Origin: Lojkania enalia
Lineage: Eukaryota; Ascomycota; Dothideomycetes; Pleosporales
NCBI GenBank assembly: GCA_010094045.1
Contig: ML986592.1
Location: 478,722 to 527,768 of the forward strand
Length of the DNA: 49,047 bases
Direction: 5' to 3'
This document shows, one piece after another, positions 35,335 to 46,577 of the stretch. The notes under the pieces are model-generated. The model saw only the letters and a program-made list of their open reading frames with translations. It searched no databases and was not told where the DNA came from. A program made the position numbers and the translations under genes. The stretch's first letter is position 1. The number at the start of each line of letters is the position of its first letter.

Positions 35335-35833
35335 TTAAAGCTTTTCGTCTCCGCGCTTCTTGATTGCGTCAACGAGGCCCGCCGACGCGGCCGCTGTGCC
35401 ACATACAACGACGGAGACGACAGCAGTACCATAGCCTCCCGTCTCTCAAATAGTTAGCAACGATTAAGGAAGGGGAGTATCCATTACTTACCGCCGCGGA
35501 CTACAACGTGGCGAATACGGAGCCTGCAGCGACCGATGCGATACTAGAATATATGCCCGCAGCAAGAGAACCTGGACATCATGAGCCGGGTTATAATCAA
35601 GAACATCGCATAGCCGTACCTCTAGCGATTCCAGCTCCAGTGAAACCCGCCATGCCTAGCACTGGCATGAATAGGAGAGAGGGTACGGCAGAAATGACAG
35701 TGAACGCAGTTTGCACTGGGTGTGCGGCCACATAATGGACAATGGGAGGAAGGATTCGACGCGAGACCTCAAGGACTTTGTCCTTGACATGGTTGATGGC
35801 ATTGGCGATAAAGGAGGAGACCTTGTTACCCAT
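35335..35833 (-). pseudogene. Interferon-induced 6-16 (IFI6/ISG12-like) membrane protein gene with premature TAG
   Basis: Exons (minus): 35,833-35,620, 35,571-35,492 and 35,442-35,335. Introns of 48 and 49 nt are GT-AG, and the second has a gctaac branch site. Without the stop they give 133 residues. The N-terminus (MGNKVSSFIANAINHVKDKV) may be amphipathic; HPVQTAFTVISAVPSLLFMP starts the hydrophobic part. A Gly/Ala-rich stretch follows (GFTGAGIARGSLAAGIYSSI, then ASVAAGSVFATL), the hallmark of the 6-16 family. TAG at 35,501-35,503 replaces an expected CAG in LQSAA, a CpA to TpA change. After it the frame and splice sites stay intact through GGYGTAVVSVVV to DAIKKRGDEKL, so the stop looks recent. 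Known: family members are small hydrophobic organelle-membrane proteins; fungal function is unclear. As it stands, a protein of about 94 residues could be made. Confidence 0.8.
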
Positions 35834-36067
35834 ATTGAGGATTGCAGGACCGAAGACGCTCTAGATGGGAAGAAAAGCTGGAGAAGAGGCGAATATTGAT
35901 GGGTTACAGGAGCTGCGACCTGCCCCAGCCTTGCTATTTTCCACCTCTGAGCCTGGGGCTTGCCTTGACCTCTCAGGGTCATTAGTACCTGGATCTGTTC
36001 GCGCTACATGACTTCACTGTCGAATCTTCTCAATCTTTCACCTTTCACCTTTGCCCGTATGTAGAAC

Positions 36068-36113
36068 ATACGGATCCACCTTTACCAATAGAAAATATGG
36101 ATCCATCTTTACC
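36068..36113. repeat. Paired 19-bp direct repeat
   Basis: atacggatccacctttacc (36,068-36,086) recurs as atatggatccatctttacc (36,095-36,113). The copies differ at two positions, both C versus T. The repeats lie about 120-160 bp upstream of the TATA box at 36,231, so they could be regulatory sites. Confidence 0.6.
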
Positions 36114-36357
36114 TGCAGAATCTTCCACGGCTTTCTAAGTATCCAAATGGCCAGGCAACGGCGCTAGTAAGCGTGCAAACAGATTTTCGGCGATGGTCAT
36201 GTAACAATCCGCTCGGGTCATACTTAAAGGTATATATAAGGGCGCTTTCCCCCTCTCCAACAAACTCTTCTTCATTCCACTTCACTCGACCTAACAGTTA
36301 AAAGTCAACCACTTTTTATGTCATGGGGATTTTCGGCTAGTCTGCCGAGCTGTATCA

Positions 36358-36400
36358 GATATCGATGTACGATATCACGGTCGATATCACGCCGGATATC
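36358..36400. repeat. Four GATATC motifs at 12-13 bp spacing
   Basis: GATATC begins at 36,358, 36,371, 36,383 and 36,395. The units gatatcacggtc and gatatcacgccg are closely similar, so this is a short degenerate tandem repeat. Each core is palindromic. Confidence 0.75.
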
Positions 36401-36545
36401 AGCTAATATACCCCTTTTTCATGTACATAAATATGGCCCACTGGCCATCTTCAATCAACCAGTTCAGCACCTCATCTCCCTCCCTGAGACAAGATTCGCC
36501 TCTCACCACAGTTATAAGCCTGGTTACCGCACTAAAATAGCTGCA

Positions 36546-37117
36546 ACTTAATTTATATATTGTGATTAATATTACTCCTTTTTATTTAGTATTATAATAT
36601 TATAATATCCTTATCTTTATTATTTACTAACAATTTTTTTAGATACTTAGCTATTAGAATTATATATAAATTTTATACTTTATAAGCCTATTAATATACT
36701 ATATTATATTTAAGGCTATTTTATTCTCCTATATTAATATATTCTAGTATATTTTTAGCTAAAAGTATAGGAATATATAGATTTAAATATATTTCTTAAA
36801 AAGGTTAAAATCTATTAGCTAGAATCTTTTCTCTCTAAAATAATTTAAATTATATTTTTTATATACTCTAATAATATATAAATATATTTAATATTATTAT
36901 AATACTAGTAGAATTCTAGAAAATACTATATTAATACTATTCTATAAAATAATTACTATTTTATAATATTTTTAATAGAGCTTTTAATAATAATTCTAAT
37001 ATTTATTAAAATTTTTATAATTATATATTTTTAACTTTTTAAAATATTAATTAAAAATAACTAGTAAACTATATTTATATATATAAAAAAGAAGTATATT
37101 AGCTAATATTTAATATA
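36546..37117. other. RIP-mutated AT-rich DNA, unassigned
   Basis: About 570 bp of very TA-rich sequence between the island edge and E1. No protein similarity or terminal repeat could be read. The TA at 37,116-37,117 is the left target duplication of E1. Confidence 0.55.
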
Positions 37118-37223
37118 ATATATTCTACTATTAAAGTAACTATTCTATTAAAGTAGCTACTTTTTTTAGTATAATAAATACTATATATAAAAAGTTAATT
37201 TATTTAATATTAATAAGAAATCT
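37118..37223 (-). mobile_element. Fot1-like element E1 (family F), terminal 106 bp left of insertion D
   Basis: Starts atatattctactattaaag, the RIP-converted family-F terminus (compare acgtattctac in F1), and continues with ctactttttttagtataataaa and the AT-rich subterminal region of the 3' end, read on the minus strand. Interrupted by D at 37,224-37,225 (TA); it resumes at 46,578. Confidence 0.85.
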
Positions 37224-38053
37224 TATAATATATAGTATAAATAAGCTAATTATCTAAATAAGCTAATTATAATATTAAAACTCTACTAAAATTATAATAA
37301 TTATACTTTATAATATTATATTATAACTAATAACTATAGAATTAATTTAGAAAGAAACTAGAATATAATTTATACTTTAAACTCTTTAATAAAATATAAT
37401 ACTAACTATATATTATATTATATTAATCTATAATATTTTCTAAAGTATATTTAATATATAATAATAAGAAATAGCTTTATAATATAATTACTAGCCTAAT
37501 TTAATAAAGTTTAGTAAGATTAAAAAGTAGATAATTATTTAGTATATACTAGATTTAAATATAAAAGAATTTCCGTTATAGCTTACTACTATTTAAAATA
37601 TAGCTAATTTACTACTAGCTATATACTCTACTAGTTAGGTTAAAAAGAACTAGATAAAGAACTTTATTAAATATATACCTAAACTTAAGGTTAAATTTAA
37701 TTAAAAGTATAACTATTTAAAAGTTAAATATAAAGATTCTAAAATTATAGAAGACTAGTTCTACCTTATATAGAATATAAAGGCTAAGTATAGTATTATT
37801 AATAAAGATATATATAACTTTAATAAACTAGACTTTATAATAGGCGTAATATTAATAGAAGTAGTAGTTATTAGCTTTAAGAGATAGAATTAACTAAAGC
37901 AGCTCTAGTTAAATAATTATAAGTAGACTATAGTTATTTAAAGTATTAATATAATAGAATAGATAATACTACCTTTTATTATCTTTATAAGTATTTACTA
38001 CCTTTCTATATAATATAAAAAAGATAATATTCTACTAATCTAGGCTATATAAG

Positions 38054-38592
38054 TATTACTAACCTAAATACTACTAGTATATATAATAACTACTATTGCA
38101 GTCGTATACGCATTAGAGCCTTATTTATATTAGATTAGTTAGAGGTAGTAACTTTAGTAATAAGAGAGTATTAAGTTCGCCGGTTCTTCGAATATAATAA
38201 GTATATTTAGAAGTCTAATAGAGTAATAAGATAAATCTACGAGAATAACTATAAAGGACTTAATTTTATAAAAAGATCTCCCTTCTTATATAGTTAAGTT
38301 TAAGACTACTAAGCCTAGCTTATTAGATCTATTAGGTCTATTAGGTCTATCCTACTATACCTAATACTTCTACTATAGTTATATATATAGATTATACTAT
38401 ACTTTATTATCTAACTAATTATTTCTCTAGTTCCTACAGTTCTACTACTTACTATTTAATAACTAGTCCTTAATATACTTCTACCTATTATTACCCTGTT
38501 AGTTCTTATCCGAGTCGACCTCTATAGTAGCTAATATTAGATTAAGCTCTAACTATAGAGGTAGTACTTTTTAGCGTTCTATATTTATAATA
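38054..38592 (-). repeat. A2 LTR, left (3' LTR on the minus strand)
   Basis: Starts tattactaacc and ends tttataata; ataag precedes it. It aligns without indels to 44,984-45,522, and most differences are C/T or G/A. Confidence 0.93.
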
Positions 38593-39599
38593 CTTACTCT
38601 CTCTTCTATAGGTTTGTCCTAAAGCTCTTTAATCTATTATCTTACCTATTCTATTTAGGTATAGTATCTTACTATTATAGGTAGCTTATTCTAGCTTCTA
38701 ATATACTTAATATAAATGTACTATAAGACCGCGTCTATATTTTTCTATTTTAGGGTTAGTACTTTATATATTCTAGTAGGTTCTGCTTAACTTATAAGTA
38801 TAGCTCTATTCTTCTTCTTTTTCTTCTATTATACTAAAGGTCTAGCGCGAAAATACTTCTACCTATAATTATTATACTAGTTACTTAATTCTTTTTTTAA
38901 GTATTATAATAGATTTATTCTACTATTATTTAAACTATTAGTCTATAAACTACAACTATTATAGTAATACTACTCTTTCTTCTATATATAGAGAATATCT
39001 TTTTTAGAGTCTGTCCTGCAATCTTTTTCTAACTAAGAGTACCCTTCGCCGTTTCCTAGTAAATATATTAAAGGTTTATAAGAAGTCTACCTCTATCTAT
39101 TAAGATTTTATAGCTGCTAAAAAAGAGGAGATTTATTATTTTAAGGAATCTATATATTATTATTAGGCGGCTCTTTCTCGCCTAAAATATACTAAGAAAT
39201 ATATCTATTTTCTAGAAGAGTATAGTTTAGATCTTAGGAAATAAGAGGTGAAGTTAATAGAAGAGTAAGAGAAGTTAGAGGAAGAGGAGAGGAGGTCTAC
39301 TAGGTCTAAGGCGCCCTTTACTATTATTCTAAGTTCTATATAAGGGGCTTCTTCTATATTACTACTACTATTATTTTCTAACTAGGCTTTACTTAACAAT
39401 CTATTATTTTAGCCTTCTAGTAAAACTCCTTTAGCTTTATAGTATAGTTGGTTAGATTCTGTACTAGTTTCTATAAACTTTCCTCTTATAGATATCTTTT
39501 CTACTTTACTAGATACTTCTACTAACGTTTAAATCGCTTTTTTACTAGTATATATTCTACTTTATATTTCTATTCTAGTTCTATATTAATACTTTCTTA

Positions 39600-40700
39600 T
39601 AGTAGTACGTTATCTAGCGCTAGTTCTAGTTTTAACTTGTAAAATACTAGGTGTATTTTTATCTTACTTAGTAGCTTTAGTTTAAAATTTATAGGTCCGA
39701 CCTATTCTTTAATTAGAAATAGTCTTATTCTCTTATAATCTAACTTCTTTACGGGTTTCTTAGTCTTCAAGTTTTTTGTTAATAGGAAAACTTTACCCCC
39801 CTCTTTAAAGGTTAGTCTCTTAATCCTTATCTTATTAGCCTATTCTACTATCTTAAGGTTTCTTAACTAGATTTTTTCCTTAAGTTAATTATAGATTTCC
39901 TCTATTTCTTTAGCTTTTTAATCTACTATTAGGACTTAGAGATCTTTTCTTATTCTATTCCTAATATATAATAGCTTTCTGTCTATAGTTAGCTTTAAAG
40001 AATATAGTCCCTATAGTACTCTAGGTTATCTTATTATAAACTATCTATATTATAGGTAATAATTCGACTTAATTGTTTTATTATTTATTAATATACATTC
40101 TTAAATACGTTTCTAGGCTCTAGTTAACTCGTTCTATCTAACTATCTATCTATAGGTAGAAGCTAGTTAATATCTATTATTAGATTCTTATCTTTTCTAT
40201 CTATCCTTACTAGTATTTAAATATAAACAACTTATCTCTATCTAAAATAATATACTTTAAAATTCTATATTTTATAAATACTATATATAATAACTCGTAC
40301 GCTAGTTTAAGTACTATTATTATCTTTAATACTAGTCTAAAGTACGTATATTTTATTAACTAATCTACTATGTTTATAATTATATTATATCTTTTTCTTA
40401 ACCCTAATTTTACTAACTTTAGTAACTTAGTTACGAAGTTAATTATAATCTATTCCTATAGTCCTTTAGGTGCTTCTAGTAGCTATAAGAATTTATAAGG
40501 CCTATACCTTATAGTCTTATTCTTTCTATATTCTAAATACTTGTTTAGTATATCTTATACTTTCTTTCTTATATTAGTAAGGGTAAAGTTCTTTCTCAGC
40601 TTTTACTCTATTTCTACTACTCCTAGATATCCCCATTCTAACAATTTGTATAATTCTTTTATTATCTACTTTTATATATACGGGTATATATATAGTTATT
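39600..40700 (-). pseudogene. A2 integrase relic
   Basis: The minus-strand translation with stops ignored contains LVRIDRKDK, a TS-LEPRNVFKNVY region, NLEYYRDYIL and YYILGIE. Downstream are a GGKVFLLTKNLKTKKPVKKL-like segment and LDYKRIGPFLIKEQVGPINF with KIHLVFYKLKLELALDN. These are C-terminal gypsy integrase (GPY/F-type) blocks. Confidence 0.82.
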
Positions 40701-41129
40701 TTTAAGTTGTATTTTTAATTACTTTTACTTTATTACTACTTATTAGATATTGTTCTACTATCTATATATCTCTTAGCTTCTATTACCAGGTTTACTCTAG
40801 TATAGTTAGTTTTATAACTTGGGCGACTTATAAGTAGTTATATATAAGAAATCTATCTAATTCCTATTTTAGAATTATATCTCTTTTATACTTTTCTTTA
40901 GTTATATAGTTAGCTCTACAACTTAGTACGTCTACAGCTATATTTTCTAACCCTTTCCAGTGCGTTATTCTAAAGTTGTAGTCTACTAACCGTTCTACCT
41001 ATCGTATTTATCTTTCTATAAGTTCTTTTATTATTATAAAATATATAAGGTTTTTATAGTCTATTTAGACTTTAAATAGGTATTTAATTTCTACTAAATA
41101 TACTTACTATTCTTTTAACGCTTTAACTA

Positions 41130-42200
41130 TTACTAATAGTTCTTTATCGTGTACATCATAGTTGAGTTCTTCTAGTTTCATTTTTCTTAAAAAGTAGGCT
41201 TATAGCTTCTACTTTCTATCTTCGTCTTACTAGCTTAAGTAAACGCCTATTACTTTATTTAAAGCATTAGTTTTTACTCGGAATTACTTCTCTAGGTCTA
41301 GTATCTTTAGTATTAATGCTAAGGTAAAGTAAGCTTTTAGTTCTTTAAAGGCTTTTTACTATACTTTTTATTACTTAAACCTCTTCTCTTTCTTAGTAAT
41401 CTCTGTTAAGGGTGCTACTACTCTAAAGTACCTGTTTATAAATTTTCTGTAGAAATTCGTAAAGCTTAGAAAAGATTAGACTTATTTAACTAAAGTAGAT
41501 ACTAGCTATTCTAGTATTACTTTAACCTTTTCTTATTCTATTTTAATACTATCTCTAGATATCTAGAATTCTAAGAACCCTATTCCTATCTTATAAAACT
41601 CGCATTTCTCTGGGGCTATAAGTAACTTATACTCTTATAGTTTCGCTAGTACTTTTCTAATATATTCTTTATACTCTCTTAGCGATCCTTTTATATAGAT
41701 TAGAACGTTATTTAGGTATACTATTATAAATATATCTAAGTATTCCCTTAATACGTTATTTATAACTGCTTAAAAGGTTACTAGTATATTTGTAAATCTA
41801 AATAGTATTACTAGATATTTAAAGAGACCTTCTCTTATTTTAAATGCCGTTTTCTATTTATAGCCCTTCTTTATCTAAATCTAGTAGTATCCTTCTCTTA
41901 TATTAAACTTTATAAACCATTTAACTCCTTATAATTAACTTATAAGTTCTATTATCTTAGGTAATAGGTATCTATTTTTTTTAGTTGTATTATTTAGCTG
42001 TTTATAGTCTATATATAACCTTAGTTTACCGTTTTTCTTAGGTATAAATAGTATTAGTAATACTATCTTACTCTAGCTTAGTTATATATATTTTCTTGCC
42101 AAATTCTTTTAGATATACTTCCTAAGTTCTTCTCTTTATTCTCGGTTTAAGTTGTATATTAGACCAGGTTTTAGCTTCTTTTTATCCTCGATAATAATTT
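41130..42200 (-). pseudogene. A2 reverse transcriptase/RNase H relic
   Basis: Reading downward: the RT box IIVYLNNVLIYIKGSLREYK, YKLLIAPEKCEFYKIGIGFL, SFLSFTNFYRKFINRYF and VVAPLTEITKKEKRF, then RNase H with YFLRKMKLEELNYDVHDKEL. YLDD is YLNN, so both catalytic Asp residues of the box are lost. Confidence 0.9.
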
Positions 42201-44029
42201 TATAGTTGTATTTCTTATACTTAGGTAACCCTCTATTCTCTACTTCTTTATATAGCCCTATAAATTCGCTATAATCCCTTTAGATTTCTTAGAGTATATT
42301 ATTATCCTATAGTTCCTTGCGCACTTTTTAAACTACGATAATATCTAGCGTTTATTTTATCTTTTTAAAATATCTCGCTATTATAGCTGCTAATACTTTC
42401 TGTATTAACTATAGACCTAAAGAATACCTTACCTTATACTATCTAGCTACCCGTTCTATTTTAGATTAGCTTTATAGCCTATAAACTATTCTTTACTACT
42501 AATCTACTCTAAGATTATATTTAGCTAGCTAGTCTATGCCTAGTAATATGTTAAATTTTCCTAGGTTTATAATATTAATACTCCTTATATTAGTATATCC
42601 TACAATATTAAGCGCTCGCTTCTTAGTTTCTATTAATATAACTCCTCTACTATAGTCTATTAGCTTATTATCTACTAGGTATATCGTATAAGGTACTATT
42701 TTTTCCCTCTACTCTATATTATTCTTATAAACCTATTACGCTAATATAAACGTATCTAAAGCTCTACTATTAAGTAATACTCTAAGCTTCCTCTCGTCGA
42801 ATTCTACTTAGAGTACTATATATAAAGGTACTATACTAGTAATCCTTCTAACAGCTTTCTTATCTAGTTTCTTAGTATAGCTATCGCTTTAGGGGCTGCT
42901 TAGTTTTTTAACTAAGGTGGGAAGAACTCTACCTTCTCTTTTTCTCCTCTATATAGTAGATATCTATCTATACTATACCTTGTCTATAGTTTTTAGGCGT
43001 AAATAGCCTTTACTTACTTACTATATATCTTATACTTCTATTCTAAGAAATACTATTACTATTTAATTAGTTAGTAGTTTTTGTTTAATCCTTACTATTT
43101 AAGTATCTTAAATATATCTTAGTAGTACTAGCATCTAACTATATATTATTTCTAGTTTAGCGCTTTATATTCCTCTAAATATATATTGTTCTTAGAACGT
43201 TCCTCCTCCTTAGGTGTATTTACTCCTATTATCTTATAAGCTGTAATGTTAAGTTATCTTCTAATATCCCCCTACATCTCCCTTACTTCTAAGACTACCT
43301 TCTTTAGCTCTTTAGCTTCTACGACGATTTTACTAAGCTAGTATAGATACTCTATTTTAAGGTAAATTAGACTTCTATAAATCTAATAGTACCTATTTTC
43401 TATATAATCTTCTATTTTATCTTAAAATAGTAAGATTCTTAGTAACAATTTTATATCTATCTTCAGCTATACTTCTAGCTTTATCTTAATACCCTTATAT
43501 ATCTAATAGTTGTTCTAATAATAGCTAGCCTAATCTTTTTTACAGCTGTTCTTATAGGGTAGTATATATTTCCCTTTCTTACCTTTTACTAGTTCTATAG
43601 GGTAGCCTTAGTATATCTCTTATATATACTCGAATATTTCTTTATTCGTAACCTTTCCTGCTAATTTTACTATAGTTTCTAGTACGTCCTGGCTATCTTA
43701 GAACGTTACTTCTTCGAATAGGATGTTCTAGTATTCCTAGAAGTATAATCTTACCTAGTACGTTTTATTATAGATCTAGTACTTCTTTTACTTTATTCTT
43801 TCTAGGATGGTTATACTATCGAGTTCTGGTGCTCTTAATAGATACTCTATACGTTTGATAACTACCGCTACCCTTTTTAGCTGTAGCTAATAATTGCTTC
43901 CTTCTTTTACTAAATAGTATATCTCGCATCTATTATTCGTGTAATATATCTAGTACTATATTAGTTAGTATCTATTAGTAGGTTGTATAGTTATTATTTA
44001 GGCTTTCTTCTTCTTATTTAGATATTCTT

Positions 44030-44085
44030 TTACGTAGTGCTCTTTTTATCTATATAGAAGGCATGCTCCCTCTTTAAGCCTTTCT
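44030..44085 (-). pseudogene. A2 gag zinc-knuckle remnant
   Basis: The minus strand reads ACLLYR, a stop, then KEHYVKEYLNKK. This fits CX2CX4HX4C with the first Cys and the His kept, the second and third Cys changed to Tyr by G-to-A, and a CAG-to-TAG stop inside. Confidence 0.75.
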
Positions 44086-44983
44086 TTCTTAAAATTACTT
44101 ATCCTTAATCGTTGGTAGTTCTTTCTCTTATCCTTTTCGACTTTTCTAAGAACTATTGGATTATTATCCTATAGCGCCGTCTTACTTTCTTTCTTTACTG
44201 GTACGAATATCTGCAGCTAAGATCTTTTCTCTATCTTCTACTTATACTAATAGTTATTAATCTTAACCGCTAATTCGATTATTTCTAATAGTTTAGTTAG
44301 CCTTTCTTCTCTAGCTAAGTTATCCTTAACCTTATCCTTAAGACCTTTATAGAAGATTCCTACTAATATACTATCGTCCCATCTTAGTCTAGTACTAAGT
44401 TTCTAGAATTCTGCGGTATAATCTGTTACCCTTTTAGTCTAGATTAGTCTTAGTAGCTTTCTTTATACTTTCTATTCTACGTCTACTTCTCTAAAGATAT
44501 TCCGGACCTTGTCCTTAAATCTTTCCTAGCTCTTAAAGAGTTCGTCTATAGACTCTCTAGTCTTCTTTATATTACCTCTATTCTCTAGCTAGTCTGCTAT
44601 AAATAGTTCGGCCTATACTAGCGGTATCTCTTCTATATTTATTATTGCAGCTAAGATCTTATCCTCGTCTAGGAAGAAGATTGTACTGTTAAACCTGAAG
44701 TACAGCTCTATTAATATAAGAAAAGGGTTAATATATTCTTTCTTACTATTAAACTTTCTTAGTAAAGTTATCTTAGCTTATACTTATTATTTAGCTTTAG
44801 CTAGGTCGGTTCTAGCTGCGGCTAGCTTGTGTTATATCTATACAATACGGGTTTCCTATTCCTATACTTTCTGTATTATAGCTTCCTCTAGAGTTTATAG
44901 CCTTTAGGTTATTATAACTTAACTTTATGATGTAGTAGACATCTTTAAATAGTTCTTATTCTCTTAACGTTAGGTAGTTATTA

Positions 44984-45522
44984 TATTACTAACCTAAGTA
45001 CTGCTAGTATATATAATAACCGCCGTTGCAGTCGTACGCATACCGGGGCCTTATTTATATTAGATTGGTTAGAGGTAGTAGCTTTAGTAATGAGAGAGTA
45101 TTAGGTTCGCCGGTTCTTCGAATGTAATAAGTATATTTAGAAGTCTAATAGAGTAACGAGATAAATCTGCGAGAATAACTATAAAGGACTTAATTTTACA
45201 AGAAGATCTCCCTTCTTATATAGTTAAGTTCAAGACCGCCAAGCCTAGCTTGTTAGGTCTATTAGGTCTGTTAGGTCTATCCTACTATACCTAATACTTC
45301 TGCTATAGTTATATATATAGGTTATACTATACTTTATTATCTAATTAATTATCTCCCCAGTTCCCGCAGTCCTACTACTTACTATCTAATAACTAGTCCT
45401 TAATATGCTTCTACCTGTTGTTACCCTGTCGGTCTTTATCCGAGTCGACCTCTATAGTAGTTGATATTGGATTAAGCCCTAGCTATAGAGGTAGTATCTC
45501 TTAGCGTTCTGTGTTTATAATA
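44984..45522 (-). repeat. A2 LTR, right (5' LTR on the minus strand)
   Basis: 539 bp, partner of 38,054-38,592. It retains more CG, CA and TG than the left LTR. It ends tttataata and is followed by ataag, the target duplication. Confidence 0.93.
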
Positions 45523-46577
45523 ATAAGTTACTAATAACAGCTAAACGATAAATAATATTAGTATTAAATAGTTAAAGTACTTTAATATATATATAAAAGA
45601 TTATACTATTAGTATATATTAATTACTAATTCTTAATAGTTATAAGAGTTATAACTTACTTAAATTTAGGTAGCTTTATAAAGAAAAGAATATTATTACT
45701 TTTTATATACCTCTATATTTATTATATTTACTATAGCTATTAGATATAGGTTATTTCTTACTTTTAAAAACTATATATAAGTGTTAAGTTAAGTAGCTAA
45801 TATATAGTTATATTAACTATATTATAAAAATTAAATTCTTATTCTACTTTAAAATAGCTTTTAATATAGTAATTATAAAAAGTAATATTTTAAATAGCTT
45901 TTAAAGTATTAGTTTAATTCTATTTAACCTAAATATAATACTATTAAAGTTTAAAGTTTAACTATATATACTAATACCCTCTATAGTTAAAAATACCCCT
46001 TAAAAGTTAAAAATATTAAGTAATTCTATTAAATTTAAATCTTAATCTATATATATTTAATTAAAAATTTAAAAGTATCTAAGTAGTTTATCTACTTTAA
46101 TAGTAGAAATATTTAAATAGTTTATAAAGGGTACTATATATATAATATATAAAAACGTACTATTATATATTTAGGTTACTAAGTTTTAAGTAGCTAATAA
46201 AACTATTATATAATATTGATTATATAAAAGAAAGTATATATAGAAGAAAAATAACCTAATAATTAAAGAAGGCGTTGAATTAACTACTCTAAAAGAGTTT
46301 AACACTTATATTAATAAGAAGAAGAGTAGGAAGAAGATATATATTAATAGAGACCAGCTAATTTAAAGGTACTATAAGTAGTATAGTAAGACTAGATATA
46401 ACTCGTAGACGTGTAAAAATGATGCTATAGATATAGAAGAATAGGCTACTATACTATATAATACGATAGAATATAAGAAAGTATAATATTTTGCGAAAAG
46501 TAGTTACGATTTTAGTATAGTTTTAGTATTATAATTAGCTTACTTGAGTAATTAACTTACTTATACTATATATTATA

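Larger units (their letters stand above)
35834..36545. promoter_or_regulatory. Upstream region of the IFI6-like gene plus an orphan TATA promoter
   Basis: The left part is the minus-strand 5' flank of the IFI6-like gene. At 36,231-36,240 the plus strand has tatatataag. It is followed after 10 bp by a pyrimidine-rich stretch and a CA-rich leader (ctcttcttcattccacttca), typical of an ascomycete TATA promoter and 5' UTR. The first downstream ATG (36,318) opens a 77-codon frame that matches nothing and ends at the RIP boundary. Confidence 0.5.
38054..45522 (-). mobile_element. Ty3/gypsy retrotransposon A2, complete, minus strand, RIP-dead
   Basis: A 7,469-bp element with two 539-bp LTRs (38,054-38,592 and 44,984-45,522) and a perfect 5-bp target duplication, ataag (38,049-38,053 and 45,523-45,527). 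It is transcribed leftward. Minus-strand domains in order: gag (about 43,400-44,900) with a CCHC remnant near 44,030-44,085; RT (about 41,640-42,200; the YxDD box reads YLNN, 41,707-41,724); RNase H (about 41,130-41,500); integrase (about 39,700-40,700); and a long C-terminal region to about 38,600. A Tf/Ty3-type integrase tail is recognisable (LDYKRIGPFLIKEQVGPINF). It is less heavily mutated than A1 but has no open frame. Confidence 0.94.
37226..46575 (+). mobile_element. Fot1-like transposon D (third family) with gypsy A2 nested inside, RIP-dead
   Basis: Terminal inverted repeats: left taatatatagtataaataag and right, reversed, taatatatagtataagtaag. TA lies at 37,224-37,225 and 46,576-46,577 (ends good to a few bases). 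Without A2 and its duplication the element is about 1,876 bp, close to F1 and G. The plus-strand transposase relic has a helix-turn-helix region (IIQYILDLNIKEFP, near 37,530), NFNKLDF (about 37,817-37,836) and PFIIF. After A2 it resumes with LKYFNIYIKD, LLILNSYKSYN (about 45,620-45,655), LDIGYFLLLKTIYK and a C-terminal knuckle, QYSKTRYNSQTC (about 46,378-46,413). Terminal repeats and sequence separate it from F and G. Confidence 0.88.

Noticed and set aside
35656..35982. 108-codon minus-strand frame overlapping the IFI6-like gene
   Set aside because: It lies in another frame of the same strand. The Gly/Ala-rich 6-16 motif and correct splicing belong to the frame from 35,833.
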